A program made the translations under genes and the position numbers. This document shows, in pieces, positions 29,987 through 42,365 of a DNA stretch of 64,000 nucleotides; the first letter of the stretch is position 1; every line of letters begins with the position of its first letter. Under the pieces are notes generated by a model. That model had not been told where the DNA came from. It was given only the letters and a program-made list of their open reading frames with translations, and made no database searches. The DNA is from Dendrobium chrysotoxum (taxonomy: Eukaryota > Streptophyta > Magnoliopsida > Asparagales > Orchidaceae): the NCBI GenBank assembly GCA_019925795.1, contig CM034305.1, positions 96,136,433 to 96,200,432 on the forward strand. Direction: 5' to 3'.

Positions 29987-32900
29987 TCAAGCAGAAGCAT
30001 CAGTAGCTGCATCCATCTCCACAAAGTTCTTTATCAAGTTCTTGCCTGAAGGCAACCCAGCAACGACATCCTCTTCAATTTCACATTCATTTGTCCCCCT
30101 TAAAATCTTGAAATAGCCATCCTAAAGAGAAAACAGGTTTGTGTTACTACAAGGAAACTAACTATAGACAAATTTTGCTAAATGTTATTGTGAAACATAC
30201 ATCACCCCAATCTCTATTCCACTGGTTGGCTAGTAGCTGCAGGACAAACAGAAAAGATAGCAAAAGATTTGTATCAGAACTCGATTTAATTTTGAAAAAT
30301 GTAAAAGAAATTGGAGAGAGGAGGCAGACCCAATAATCTTCTCCTTGCTCGCTAGTACCCCATCCAATTAACTTAACAGCATGTCCACCTAAGACATCAC
30401 CTGCGATATGTCTATAGACTCCTGATTTGTAGTGGGCAAAATCCTGCTTATAGGAAAATAAAAACCAGGTGACCATATTGAGTATATTTTAGGATCCATT
30501 GTAATCAAGTAAAAATCCACAATAGAGATTTCCTATCCGTTGTGAGATGTCATGGCTTCGAACTATCAAACTAGATGCACATTAGAGAGATTCTGAACAA
30601 ATAGAAAAATGCAATGGTTGGTAGTCTTATCATTTGCTTAATTCAATTGTTTAAGGTAAGATTTTAGTACTCCATAAGATTCTCATTTAATTTGTGTTTT
30701 GTGTGCTATATAAAGGTTACTATCCAATTCATGAGCGTCTTTTTCTTTTTCTTTTTCCAACAATTTCTAACAATATTATTTTAAGCTACCAGTTTTACTT
30801 TCTACTTTTACATTAATAATATCTATTCACTTTATGGGTACATCTTTTGCTCTCAATTGCGCATTATCAAACCACCTTACATCTATTTGTAATATTTATC
30901 ACCAATTGATATGTTTCTACCATCTTTCTCATATAATCATTTAGGAATTAGGACTCCATCCTTTTATACTGATAGTAGCTTTTGTGCCTCGAGTAGATGG
31001 CAAGGGTTCAAAATCATTCACTCTATCATTCTTAATTGTAGCACAAATTCATCTTACAATTCTCATTTCCACTTCTTGATTGTTAATGATCACTTTGTTG
31101 CCCAACATGACGATCCATAAACCATAGCCACAAGGGTTCAAAATCATTCACTCTATCATTCTTAAATGTAGCACAAATTCATCTTACAATTCTCATTTCC
31201 ACCTCTTGATTGTTAATGATCTCTTTGTTGCCCAACATGGCGATCCATAAATCTTAGCCGCGCTACAATCTTGCAAATTTACTTCTCAAGTCTACTAAAA
31301 ATTTTCTCATAATATATTACTCCAAGAGGACTTAAACTTTTAACCACTCAACCACTTAGTTTTACTCAAAAAAAGTTAATCCTAATTATAACTCATTTAT
31401 TATATATAATAGATCCAAACCAAATGAACCCATCATTTATGGATAGCTTGACTCAAAAAAAGTAAATATTGTTTTCTACTACACCAAACAAAATCATGAA
31501 ACTAACAAATGTAATTGATTTTCAAAAATATTTTCTAACTTCTAGCAACTAAATGGGGCCATAATATAGGATCTATTTCAATATTTTAATAAGACTTTAA
31601 TGACAATATTTTTAATGCAACTATTATTTTATTCAGCCTCGTAGTTTATTTCAACTATAGAGTTTCAATTTACCTTTATTAACTTCTCAACAATTTATCC
31701 AAAAAAAAAAAATGAATCATTTGAAAAACATTAATTACAATCGTCATACCTCATAGACTGTGAATGCAACTTCCACAGGACCATTTTCATAAACCTCTGC
31801 CATAATACTGTGAACATCACTATTTATTCTGTACGCATTGACACTGAAACGCTTGTTCTCCTCCCAAAGCAGGTTTTTCACATGGCACTTCTTCACACAC
31901 CGTGGTGTTGGATATGCTGGTTCACATCCTGGATGGCCACAGCCAGTCTGATCGAAGTATGGGTCACACTGCATTTTATCAAGATGTCAGCTCGTATTGG
32001 AAATAAACAAATGTGTAGAATATCTTTTAGAAAATTTAACTTCATGACCTGGTAATTGACAGGACTTAGGGTGACAACAACATAACTAAAAGTTTAAAAT
32101 CTGTAATGTTGGACCCTAGGGGGTCACTATAATCAGAGTTATTGACCCTGGTTGTACATTCATCATAGAATCCTCATCTTTGTTTGAAACTTATTTAAGA
32201 GATGAACACATATAAAAAAAAGAAGAAAAAATTATTTTGAGAAATTACAACATCACTATTTTAAGGAAGAAATCGTTTTGAAAAAAATATGATAAATAAA
32301 ATCATGAGATATATTAAAATCAATTAAAAAATAGAAGTGGAGTTAAATCTCAAGAAAATGCATTAAGATAATGCTTTGGATATAGATGAGGGACCAATTG
32401 AAATTTAGAATTAGACTAGTCTAGCTAATACATTTATTAATAGAATTTTGATGACTAGAAGAATGTCAAATGCTTGAAGATGATGAATTTTAATATCAAT
32501 ATTGACGAACAAAGGAAATGTTTAGAATTATAATAACATAAAGAAAAAACTTATGAGTCATAAAATCAGTTATGAGAGATAATAATGAAACATAGAAAAA
32601 TTATATTGATATTGAAGAATAAATTTAGTTTTACACCAAGAAGATCCACAATTGATGTGCTTTTTGTGCTATAATGATTAATGGAAAAATATAAAGAATA
32701 AATAAATAAATGGTCTTCATATGGTGTTATATGTCATGAGAAGGTATATGATCAAGTTTCATGAGAGTTGTTGATCCACATGATATGCTAAAGTTTTTAG
32801 ATAAATTTAGTATTAAAAGTAATTATGAAATGACTAAGAAGTTTGCAATCATGACAAATTTATATCAAGAATTAATATTTACCACATCTCTACATACTGG

Positions 32901-35900
32901 TTATGTAGATGAATGCAAAGCATATGTAAAATGAGGTATTTTACTAATTTTTGTCTGTATCAGATGAAAGATTTTCACTCAATGAGACCCTTATTGAAAT
33001 AAGTAGAAAGTTAATGCAAAAAAAAAAAAAATTTGAAAAATAAAGCACTTAAGACTAGTAAAACACATATAGAGCATATGATATGCAATTTAGTGCCCTA
33101 TTACTTGTTACCAACCAATGCTGATAGAAGATAAAGTGATCCCTATGTACCATAAATTTAAATAGCTTAGGTTGATTGCATTAAAGAATGGGGGTTTAAC
33201 TTCCAAAATTAAGGCTATGTGATTAAAATAAAATGGCTCATGAGTACCATACAATAAAAGAATTTAAAGGAGATTTAAAAAGTAAATATAATAAAACTAT
33301 AAAGTAGGCTTCTTATGCAGGATGGATTGAAGTGCTGGATAGTAAGGATATCATCAATAGACAAAATAAGCATGACAAAATGAGAACATTAAGATGTATG
33401 TGTGGAAGAAGTAGGAATGATGGAATAAGAACTAATCATGCCTAATAGATGATGAGATTAAAATTTATTAAAAATAAAATAGTGAAAATATAGTTGAGTT
33501 ATTTGGGTATGTGCAATAAAGGGAATGTAGAAAATACACTAATAAGATGAAACTACAAAATAATGTATGAGGATTAAGAAGCAAAATGTGTAAACAAACC
33601 GTAAATTGAATAAAATTTGTACAAAAAAAATTTCACACACAAGAAATTTAAGACCACATGCAACAATTAGTAGCAATGAATAAGACTGAACAACAACAAC
33701 AACAACAACATCAAGCCTTTATCCCACTACGTGGGGTCGGCTACATGAATCCTTTTTCTCCATTGTGTCCTGTTAAAAGTCAAATTCTCGTTTAAATCTA
33801 ATAAAGAAAGATCATTTTTAATATTTTCTAACCAAGTCTTTTTAGGTCTACCTCTACCTTTCTTAACATAAGTCAAATCTAAGACCTCTACTTTCCTAAC
33901 CGGGTCATCGGGAGGCCGCCGTTTTACGTGACCAAACCATCTAAGGCGACTCTCTCTAATCTTATCTTCCACTGGAGCTACTCCAACCTTTTCACGAATA
34001 TGCTCATTTCGTATCCTATCTCTAAGGGTAAAGCCACTCATCCACCTGAGCATCCTCATCTCTGCAACACTTAACTTAGAATTATGCTTCTCTTTTAATG
34101 GCCAACATTCGGCACCATAAAGCATTGCAGGTCTCACCACCATCTTATAGAATTTTCCCTTAAGTTTGAGAGGTACTTTTCTATCACACAATAAGCCTGA
34201 TGCATTCCTCCACTTCAACCATCCAACTTGGATTCTGCTGATAATATCCCCATCTATATCACCATCACTCTGAACAATAGATCCAAGATATCTAAAACGT
34301 GTACTCTTATTAATGACTTGATCGGCCAAAGTCACAATGCCCTCACTAGGTCTATTATTACTAAAATTACACTCCATATATTCCGTTTTAGATCTACTCA
34401 AGCGAAAACCTTTAGACTCTAAAGTTGACCTCCACAATTCTAGTTTACCTTCAACTCCCTCTCTAGTCTTATCAACAAGAAGAATATCATCAGCAAAAAG
34501 CATACACCAAGGTACATCCTCTTGCAAATGTCTAGTGAGAACATCCATGACTAAAGCAAAAAGATATGGGCTTAAGGCTGATCCTTGATGTAATCCAACC
34601 GAAATAGGGAAATACTTGGTCAAACCACCTTGTGTTTGAACACAAGTAATAGCTCCTGCATACATATCTTTAATGATTTGAATATAAGCGTTATTAACTC
34701 TTTTCTTTTCAAGAACTCTCCATAGCACTTCTCTTGGAACTTTATTATATGCTTTTTCTAAATCAATAAATATCATATGTAAATCCTCCTTATTCTCTCT
34801 ATATTTCTCCATCAAACCTCTTAATAAATGTATGGCTTCCATAGTAGACCTACCCGGCATGAATCCAAATTGATTTTGAGAAACATTAGTATCACGCCGC
34901 AACCTATGCTCCATAACTCGTTCCCATAGTTTTAAAGTATGACACATTAACTTAATTCCTCTATAATTCGCACAATCTTGTGCATCACCTTTATTCTTAA
35001 AAATAGGGATTAACACACTCATTCTCCACTCATCTGGCATCTTTTTAGTCTTCAAAACAGTATTAAAAAGTTTAGTAAGCCAAGAAATTCCTTCATCTCC
35101 TAAGCATTTCCACACCTCTATTGGAATATCATCAGGTCCAACAGCTTTTCCACCCTTCATTTTCTTCAAAGCTTCTCTAACTTCGGTTTTACTAATACGC
35201 CGATAAAAACATAAATCTTTATTTTCATTTAGGGTGCTAAGATCACTACAGTCAATTTTATTTTCACATTCTTCATTAAAAAGTTTAGCAAAATATCTCA
35301 TCCACCTTTGTTGAATATCATCTTCTAAAAAAAGTACTTTTTGATCTTCATCCTTAATACACTTCACTTGAACTAAATCCTTACTACTCCTATCTCTTTG
35401 TTTGGCTAGCTTATACATATATCTTTCTCCCTCCTTAGTATCTAATCTATTATATAAATCACTAAAAGCTAAACTCTTTGCATCGCATATTGCTTTCTTA
35501 GATTCCTTACGTGCCTCTTTATATATTTTCCAATTATCAGAATTTTTACAATTAAACCAATTTTTATAACAAATCTTCTTATTTTTAATCTTTTCTTGCA
35601 CATTTGGATTCCACCACCAACTATTTTTACTATTAGGAGCTTTTCCCTTTGAAACTCCAAGCACATCTTTTGCAATATTCTTAATATAACTAGCCACTTT
35701 TTCCCACATAACATTAGCATCCTCATGCACAGACAAAATCTTAAGATCTAAAATCTTACTCTCAAAAATATTTTTGTTAATATTCTTTAAATGCCCCCAT
35801 CTAATCCTAGGAAATCGTTTTACTTTATTTTTTATTTTCTTCCCCATTATCTTCAAGTCCAAAACTAATAAACGATGTTGGGTACATAAGTTTTCACTCG

Positions 35901-38900
35901 GAATAACTTTACAATCTTTGCAATCTAAACGATCTAATTTTCTTATAAGAAAATAATCAATCTGAGTTGTATTATATCCATTTTTATAAGTAATGAGATG
36001 CTCATTCCTTTTCTTAAATAAGGTATTAGCAATTAAAAAATCATAAGCTAAACAAAAATCTAAAATAGACTTACCACCTTCATTTGTCGTTCCAAAACCA
36101 TGGCATAAAGATAATGATAATGATGTTGCTGATGATGATATTCTTACATTAAAATATGAGATGCCCCATAAGTTGGTCCATATTATCATGAAATTATACA
36201 GAAATTGCAAATGCAAAATTGTGATTTCTGCATTTCCCATATAAGCTAAAATACTTCTCAAAAAATTAAGCAACAGAAAGGCATAACAAAATGAAGTCTC
36301 TTTACCAGACTCTAACACTAGTATTAATTGAACTTCCCATAAAATTGGGAGTATCTCAAACACTGCATTGGCAGGAGCCTCATCCAGCGGATACGCCTTT
36401 TTCAATTTTACAATATAGGGTATCAGAAAAGTTTTCAAAAACTTAGCATTGGTTCACAGTTTTAATTGCAGCATATTGATGAATTCAGTTGCTTTGATTG
36501 CCGTGGAACCAAATTCATTCCTCCATTTTCTAAGGGACACTATCAACTGATAAGTGCTGTCTCAATAAATTCCACTCTTTGATTTTCCCTTACCAAGATC
36601 GAATTACTACCATTTTAGACATATTGCTTACCAGTTTCACTGTAAACATACCATTTTTTCATCCAAAAAAGTGCAGCTTCTGAATAATGCAAAAAAGAAT
36701 TAAAACATGCAGTGGTCAAGGCATACGATGAATTCCTTTTATTAGCGTGCATCCATTTTTCTATTTTAATTAATGCATAATATCTTAGCTTTGTCAAAAG
36801 TAACCAGTCACAGCAATAAAGTTCAATATACAGTCAGTTTTGACTAATTCCATTACCATTGTTGGTTAGTGGTTTGTTATGGATGTCAATTCCATTTGTA
36901 GAGGCAACCATTATGCACTTGATTTCATGAAATTGCTAGAATGAGATTAGATGTAATCCACAACTCCGTACCATTACCCAGAAGTTTAATCCCCAAAGGC
37001 TAGTAATTTTCCATACAAGCTATGGGCTTATACATTAAATGACCTCAAAAGGATCAGAATTTCTAAAATCATCTATTTATGAGACGTTAAACATGGGCTC
37101 CAATGTCAGAGTCAATTCTAGAGCATCAAAGATGATGTAACTTAATATCCAGGTCATTTAAGTCACTAAAAGCACCACTTATGCCTGTTCTAAAAGCGAT
37201 GAAAGTTGAATAAATTGGATCCACGAGAGCAGAAATTTTAAGATCTTTTAATATGATATAGAACATTAGTACCAAGAACCAAATGTTTAGTCCATTCTAT
37301 AATATCAAGGACATCAGCACCGTCATTATTATTAAAATTATCCTTAACTTTATGAATCCTCATTCCCATCCTTTTTAGAATATATGGACAATATACCTTA
37401 AGACTCAGGTCATCTATTCGACTATTTCACTAGTACAGTGTCACCAGTACGTTATATAAATAGAACTACATAGCCCAATACTTCCAAGTAATTCAACCTT
37501 AAATCATTTAATTGATAAATATTCCACTTTGCTTCCCTCTTAAAAAATTTACATATATAATTAATATTTTTTTTACTGGCATTAAATGTATAATATTGCC
37601 AATATCTAATAAGCATCCAACAAAGAGAAAAGGTGTTTCGTTGATTCTTCCAGTCTTAAGATACAATATTCTAGCTTCTAGTAATTATTAACTTCTTTCC
37701 ATGAAATATTGAAATTAATATACATTAGTCAAATCCTCTGGTGGGATAACAATGTTGAAACTGAAATAGAGCATTCTTAGTTGATTCCAAGCAAGCTATG
37801 TTGAGGAAGTGAGACAACTGCTTACCTCCTCAGTCACAACACCATGTTTAACAAAGTAGCGCCAAGCAGATATAGGATAACCTCCATCACAACCTTCCCC
37901 ACACAAAAACCCGCAACATGCTAAAAGGTCATTAACAGACAGAGATATATTCTGCAATGTCCAAATAATATTAGTTTAAGTACTGCAGAGCACAATGATC
38001 ATAACATAAGAGACAAATGCATAAATAACAACCAACAAGTCTATTAGTAATGGAGATCTAACCACGCCAAAATGAATGCAGAAGCGATCAGATAGAGCCT
38101 CCACTGCACCAAACGCCCAACAAGAACCACAGTGTCCCTACAATCACATAATCACTCCATTAGAATACTACAGCATTACAATCGCCATGCGAACAATTGC
38201 TACAAACAAGAAGAAAGACCTACCTGATCTTTAGACCAAGTTGTTGATGCACAGAATTAGGCAAAAAGGCAACCTAGAAAGGTCAGTATGCTTTTCAAAT
38301 AAGAACTATCCTGCCAAGAAAGGGTAATGGCAACTTACCAAGTATTCTCCCAATAGTGTTGCATTGAGACCAAGTGTTTCTAGCATCAAATTCTTTAGGC
38401 AAATTCAAAGGTCTGGCATACGTTTTGACAGGAATATTGTCTACAACATTACGAGGAGTCTGTTTTACTCCAAGAATATATTTGAATTGGCTAACCTACA
38501 GAACCAGCATAAGTTAGCATTTGGAAACTAGTCTTGATCAAGTTATTTTGGAATTTCACATGATAGTGTGATTAAGAAGGTACTACTGAACTCACTGTGT
38601 AATTGGAGAAGCGAGTGTTGATTACAGCTTTCCATCCAGCGGCAGGATTCCCATTGACCTTTTCCACGATTGAGTCCTACATAATTAGAGAAGGATGAAC
38701 ATGAACTATGAGTATCGATACAAAAAATTACTACTAAAATCAATGCAAGCACACGAAGAACTCACCTGAAGTATCTTTGACTCAGAACTGATCCGAGGGA
38801 TTGGTTTAACAGCAATCACCTGTGCAAATATGATGGATCAGGTATTGGGAATGTCAACACAATCACATATGATTTGAAAGCAGTATGAAGTAAACCTAGC

Positions 38901-41466
38901 AATTACCAACCCGCAAAATCAGACATAAATAATTCCACATTTTCATAAGAACAACAACACTTGGCAACCACAAGTTACTGAATTCTCAATGACTGCAAAT
39001 CAGCTGGGCATATTGTTTTATCAAAATGGGCATTGTACAAACATTAGGCATTCATTGAAGCTTCTGCTAGATTGTCATGGCTACAATGGGTGCCAACTAA
39101 CACTTGCTCTCTTTTAAAATAAAGTAAAATTCAATGACCAGCCTGTAGGCGCACAGATTTCAAACTTTGGACCATTCATTTGGCAAGCATCTATTTAACA
39201 CCAGGCCGTCTAAAGGTTGATGCTTTTCTATAACTCCGAAAAGGTCCAAATGTAAAAATTGATCCCATGTATCTTCATGCTGATGTTCGAAGGCACAGAA
39301 TGCATTGTTTCCAACCATTCTTGACTCAGAATCTGCCAACATGTTTAAATCAATGGTTTTGACAAACCCATCTTTCACAATTTTCAAATACAAATAGAGC
39401 AGTTTGGATGAAAGTAGGATTTAGTAAAATCGGCTTTTCAAAATACTGTAAATATAGATTTAATATATCTTGAGGTTGTTAAATCCTAAAAACTGTATGG
39501 ATGTCAATACATTTAATCCAGAGTTAAATATTGAAAACTACTTATCAGAGAATTGGTGGTTTTAAGGGATTTACAGTAGACTTATGAGGCAATTTGATTA
39601 ACTAGACAAGTTAATCAACATTTAGTTAAAATAATAAAAGAGTTTGTTTGTGTTATTTATTGCTTAATTAGACTAATTTGGGTAACTTAGACTATTTAAA
39701 CCAATTTATCATATGCTAATTAGTTATTTATTTAATTAAGATAGCAATCAAACCACTTTTTTCATTAATTAAATACTAATTAAACTGTTGGTGCGACTTA
39801 AGGAATAATTATGATAATCAGCACCTAATTATAAATTACTGTAAAATTTAAATAAACTAATTAAAAAGATTAATTGATTAATTAAACTACACAGTTTACT
39901 ATTAGTCATTTATTAGTATGTTAATTTAGTTTCATTAAAAATTAAGTAGGAGTTAATTAAGAAAATTAATGCCTAATTAGAATGAATAGATTTTGATTGG
40001 TCTGATGAAAAATAATAAATTTTAAATCAGATAATTAAATAGAAAATATTAATTAACATAATCATTTAGTAATTACTTAAAAATTATGATGTTAACAGTT
40101 AAATGGAGTCTAATTATGTTGATTAACAATGAAGTGGAATAATAAGGGAATAACTAATCTTTAAGAAGATATTTAAACATATAGTATTTAACAAAGTATA
40201 TTAATAAACAAAACAATATAATAATTTATTAATTATTAAGAAATTAAGTTATATTAATCAGGCTTAAAGGGGTTGGACTATGTAGCAACCAAAATCTCAC
40301 CCAACTAAATATTGTTTATTTCACTCATCCAAGAAGTACTCCAACATTAGCACAATTTAATTGGATTTATTGATAGAACATCAACCATTACACTGAAAGA
40401 TGCTTGAGTTCTTCAATATTTCAGAGTTTAAGTTCATCGAATCTAAGAGGTCTAATAATCTACCTGAGGTCCTCAGTTAAGGAATCAATATCCATGCCAA
40501 TGGCCTCACACATAGCCAAGAATCATTCACCAAATATATGTGATTCTAGATGGAACCATCCACCATATAGCACTTTGTCTCAAACGAGTATAAGCGGTGG
40601 CTCCCATTACAAAGCAATTTATCATGAATAACACTTGGTTCTCATCTTTAGACTCGTGTATCATTTTGATACCATTTCTATCAACAAGAAATTTCATTCC
40701 TCAAGATGTTGTTCGAGCGGCAAGACTTTTTCCTTTCAGTGCAACTGCTGACAAAGAGTAATCCAATATGAGCATGTCTAACTATGGATTCCAAATGAAC
40801 CTCCCCCAACTATTATAAATAAAATGTTAACTTAAGGTTTAGTTATAATTTAATTAGATGAACTAATGCTTAATTAGCTTAAGAAAAATTAATTTGCCCA
40901 AGTATTACATAATTATTAATTAACCATGCTAGAAAGTGGAGGAGCTTATGGAATGTGGGACAGGGGCTTAACAAAGAGACAAAGAAGGGCTGCGACTTTG
41001 CATCTGGTTCAAATGGAAAATTTCTCTTAACAATCGCTAAAAATGTGAACATAAGCTTTCGAACTCCCAAGAAGGAAGTGTTTCCCCTTTCCTGCAAAGA
41101 CCCTAAAGGGCTTATTTGGAATTAGAAAACAATTTGGAAAAAAAAAAAGAAAAAAGAGATGAATTTATTGGATTCATTTTCCCAAAACATTAAAGATTGG
41201 ATCTCGTTTAAAATTTTCAACTTAAGATCCCTCAGAGAAGAGGATTTCAGTTTGAGCTGAGATGAGTGAGAATAAAATATTTATTTTCTAAAACATACTT
41301 CTCCATTTGCAAGCAAGAAAAACCCAAAGGATCCCTCACAAAATTCTCAAAACGTCATTAACAAAAGTTGGAACTTTTTGAGGAGATCACTTACCAGTTC
41401 GGATGAGATCGCTGCGGCCAACAACAGCAGCAAAAGAGCCGCCAGGTTTCGCGATTTCACGGCCAT
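29987..41466 (-). CDS. CATHB: Cathepsin B-like cysteine protease, copy B (11 exons, 357 aa)
   Basis: Tandem paralogue of copy A with identical exon sizes except the last. Exons 5' to 3': 41466-41395, 38819-38766, 38676-38596, 38495-38339, 38228-38224 (5 nt), 38137-38063, 37951-37826, 31968-31750, 30443-30330, 30236-30201, 30121-29987. They sum to 1,074 nt with GT-AG introns throughout. Signal peptide: residues 1-24. Catalytic Cys129, His284 and Asn305 are all present, and the family motif CDGGYP is intact. Unlike copy A it keeps a 12-residue tail (FVEMDAATDASA). Gly327 of the usually conserved NECG(I/V)E is Glu here. Intron 7 (31969-37825) has grown by RTE insertions. By protein features this is the more conventional copy in the active-site region; copy A is the more conventional at residue 327. 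Confidence 0.9.
32745..33570 (+). mobile_element. Degraded RTE LINE fragment in intron 7 of copy B
   Basis: Low-complexity-looking DNA whose plus-strand frames keep RTE landmarks: EKVYDQVS (compare EKAYNKVPRE of 33727-36105), SKTHIEHMICN (compare SKTEYMECN) and TLRCMCGRSRNDGIRT (compare MLRWMSGFTLRDRIRN). Copy A lacks the block: 5704 runs from catatggtgttatg straight into aagaagcaaaatgg. It is older or from a more distant subfamily than the neighbouring element, and was truncated and heavily mutated. Confidence 0.65.
33690..36102 (-). mobile_element. 5'-truncated RTE-type LINE with open reverse-transcriptase ORF
   Basis: 2.4 kb, minus strand, ending in a (GTT)n tail (plus-strand caacaacaacaacaacaa at 33690-33707), typical of RTE elements, which end in short tandem repeats instead of poly(A). 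It is inserted in intron 7 of copy B; the corresponding place in copy A is about 5815-5858. The 5' half of the endonuclease is missing. Related insertions lie at 3622, 15555 and 42366. Confidence 0.9.
33727..36105 (-). CDS. RTE endonuclease (C-terminal part) and reverse transcriptase
   Basis: About 790 codons without a stop, starting inside the endonuclease at FGTTNEGGKSILDF. The order is: endonuclease end with QIDYFLIRK; reverse transcriptase with GPDDIPIEVWKCL, GFMPGRSTMEAIHLL, GLHQGSALSPYLF and the catalytic MLFADDILLVDKT (about 34495-34460); then the C-terminal segment MLYGAECWPLKEKH and RLRWFGHVKRRPPDDPVRK. Catalytic Asp-Asp is present. The same frame happens to stay open ~330 nt further upstream into host intron DNA (to 36438), but that part is not element protein. 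Without a full endonuclease the element should not be autonomous. Confidence 0.88.
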   Translation of the reverse strand, partial: CHGFGTTNEGGKSILDFCLAYDFLIANTLFKKRNEHLITYKNGYNTTQIDYFLIRKLDRLDCKDCKVIPSENLCTQHRLLVLDLKIMGKKIKNKVKRFPRIRWGHLKNINKNIFESKILDLKILSVHEDANVMWEKVASYIKNIAKDVLGVSKGKAPNSKNSWWWNPNVQEKIKNKKICYKNWFNCKNSDNWKIYKEARKESKKAICDAKSLAFSDLYNRLDTKEGERYMYKLAKQRDRSSKDLVQVKCIKDEDQKVLFLEDDIQQRWMRYFAKLFNEECENKIDCSDLSTLNENKDLCFYRRISKTEVREALKKMKGGKAVGPDDIPIEVWKCLGDEGISWLTKLFNTVLKTKKMPDEWRMSVLIPIFKNKGDAQDCANYRGIKLMCHTLKLWERVMEHRLRRDTNVSQNQFGFMPGRSTMEAIHLLRGLMEKYRENKEDLHMIFIDLEKAYNKVPREVLWRVLEKKRVNNAYIQIIKDMYAGAITCVQTQGGLTKYFPISVGLHQGSALSPYLFALVMDVLTRHLQEDVPWCMLFADDILLVDKTREGVEGKLELWRSTLESKGFRLSRSKTEYMECNFSNNRPSEGIVTLADQVINKSTRFRYLGSIVQSDGDIDGDIISRIQVGWLKWRNASGLLCDRKVPLKLKGKFYKMVVRPAMLYGAECWPLKEKHNSKLSVAEMRMLRWMSGFTLRDRIRNEHIREKVGVAPVEDKIRESRLRWFGHVKRRPPDDPVRKVEVLDLTYVKKGRGRPKKTWLENIKNDLSLLDLNENLTFNRTQWRKRIHVADPT
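38224..38228 (-). other. CATHB: 5-nt micro-exon (exon 5) of cathepsin B copy B
   Basis: Minus strand AAAG|ATCAG|GTAGG, as in copy A. It joins exon 4 (...ATA CTT G) and exon 6 (GGA CAC TGT) to restore Leu-Asp-Gln-Gly-His-Cys. The surrounding intron has changed at many places while these bases and both splice sites have not. Confidence 0.85.
40375..40835. mobile_element. Possible relic of a Cassandra-like TRIM
   Basis: Pieces resemble the element at 4350-5025: ggtggctcccattacaaagc (compare ggtggctcctatagcgtagc), a reversed primer-site-like tttgataccatttct, and gagcatgtctaactatggat (compare gagcacgcttaactacagtg). LTR borders cannot be defined. It lies in intron 1 of copy B. Confidence 0.45.
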
Positions 41467-42365
41467 CTCTACCTTTCTGCTTTCCTCCGCTTTCTCGCGA
41501 CGACTTTCGAAGGATAGGAGTACATAAATAGCGGTCGCAAGGAAAGGAGATATTTTTATCGGCCTAAACAACGTGATGGATTGAAATAGGTTGGTGGGAT
41601 CGGATGGAATTCTCGCGGGCCACGATACTATCCCGTTGAGCTGGGTGAAGGACCTGTATTCGGCTGAGCTTCGCTGAACAGCCTAGCGTTCATTTTTGGT
41701 ATTTCTATGTTGAGATATTTAAATTATTATTTTATGTTCTATTTGTCAAATGTGTATTTAACCTACACGTCTTATATGGAATCTTTTAATAAAAGTATAA
41801 TTATAATTTCCTAAATCCATAAATGTTATTGGAATAGGAAAAAAGTGCTTTATTTGGTACAACTTTCTTACTGTTTTATTTTTCAAAATATAACTATAAA
41901 TTTTATGCTAGGAAGTTGTTTCCTATTAGAGCTTTCAAAAAAAATTATTTACTTCACAGTAGTTTTATAACCACCTTTATAAAAAGCACAATCGTCCCTG
42001 ACAGATCCTATTTGTCGAAAAATTGACTTTAGTCTTTGACATTATCTTGATGATATTCTATTCAGAGATTGATTTCGAAGAATGTTATGATATATTTGAA
42101 TCTTTGATTGATCAAAGAGATTTACAATTTATGGCAAATAACATTGCTTCTTAATAATGATTTTATTTAATATTAGACTGGTAATATATAATCTCATGAA
42201 GAACAATTGATTCACATCTTCTAACTTGTGTATTATTTTGACATCATTTTTATTAACAAGAAATTTCATCCATCAACATATTATTCAAGCTTGAAGATTT
42301 TATCTATTTAGTGCAATTTTTTATAAAGAGCGTTTCAATTTAATATTCTATGATTAATATTCTAT
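41467..42365. other. 5' flank of cathepsin B copy B and right edge of the duplication
   Basis: Colinear with 14749-15440 until about 42060. A TATTTATG-type motif lies ~60 bp upstream of the ATG. From 42200 on, sequence resembling 40640-40790 (tattaacaagaaatttcatc) appears, perhaps another TRIM scrap. Confidence 0.55.

Noticed and set aside
36106..36438. N-terminal ~110 residues of the long RTE frame as part of the protein
   Set aside because: The bases align with intron 7 of cathepsin B copy A (about 5860-6050) and not with RTE elements; openness is accidental.
39160..39393. A 77-aa open frame in intron 1 of copy B
   Set aside because: Isolated, no domain, not preserved in copy A (about 7740), and inside a well-supported intron.
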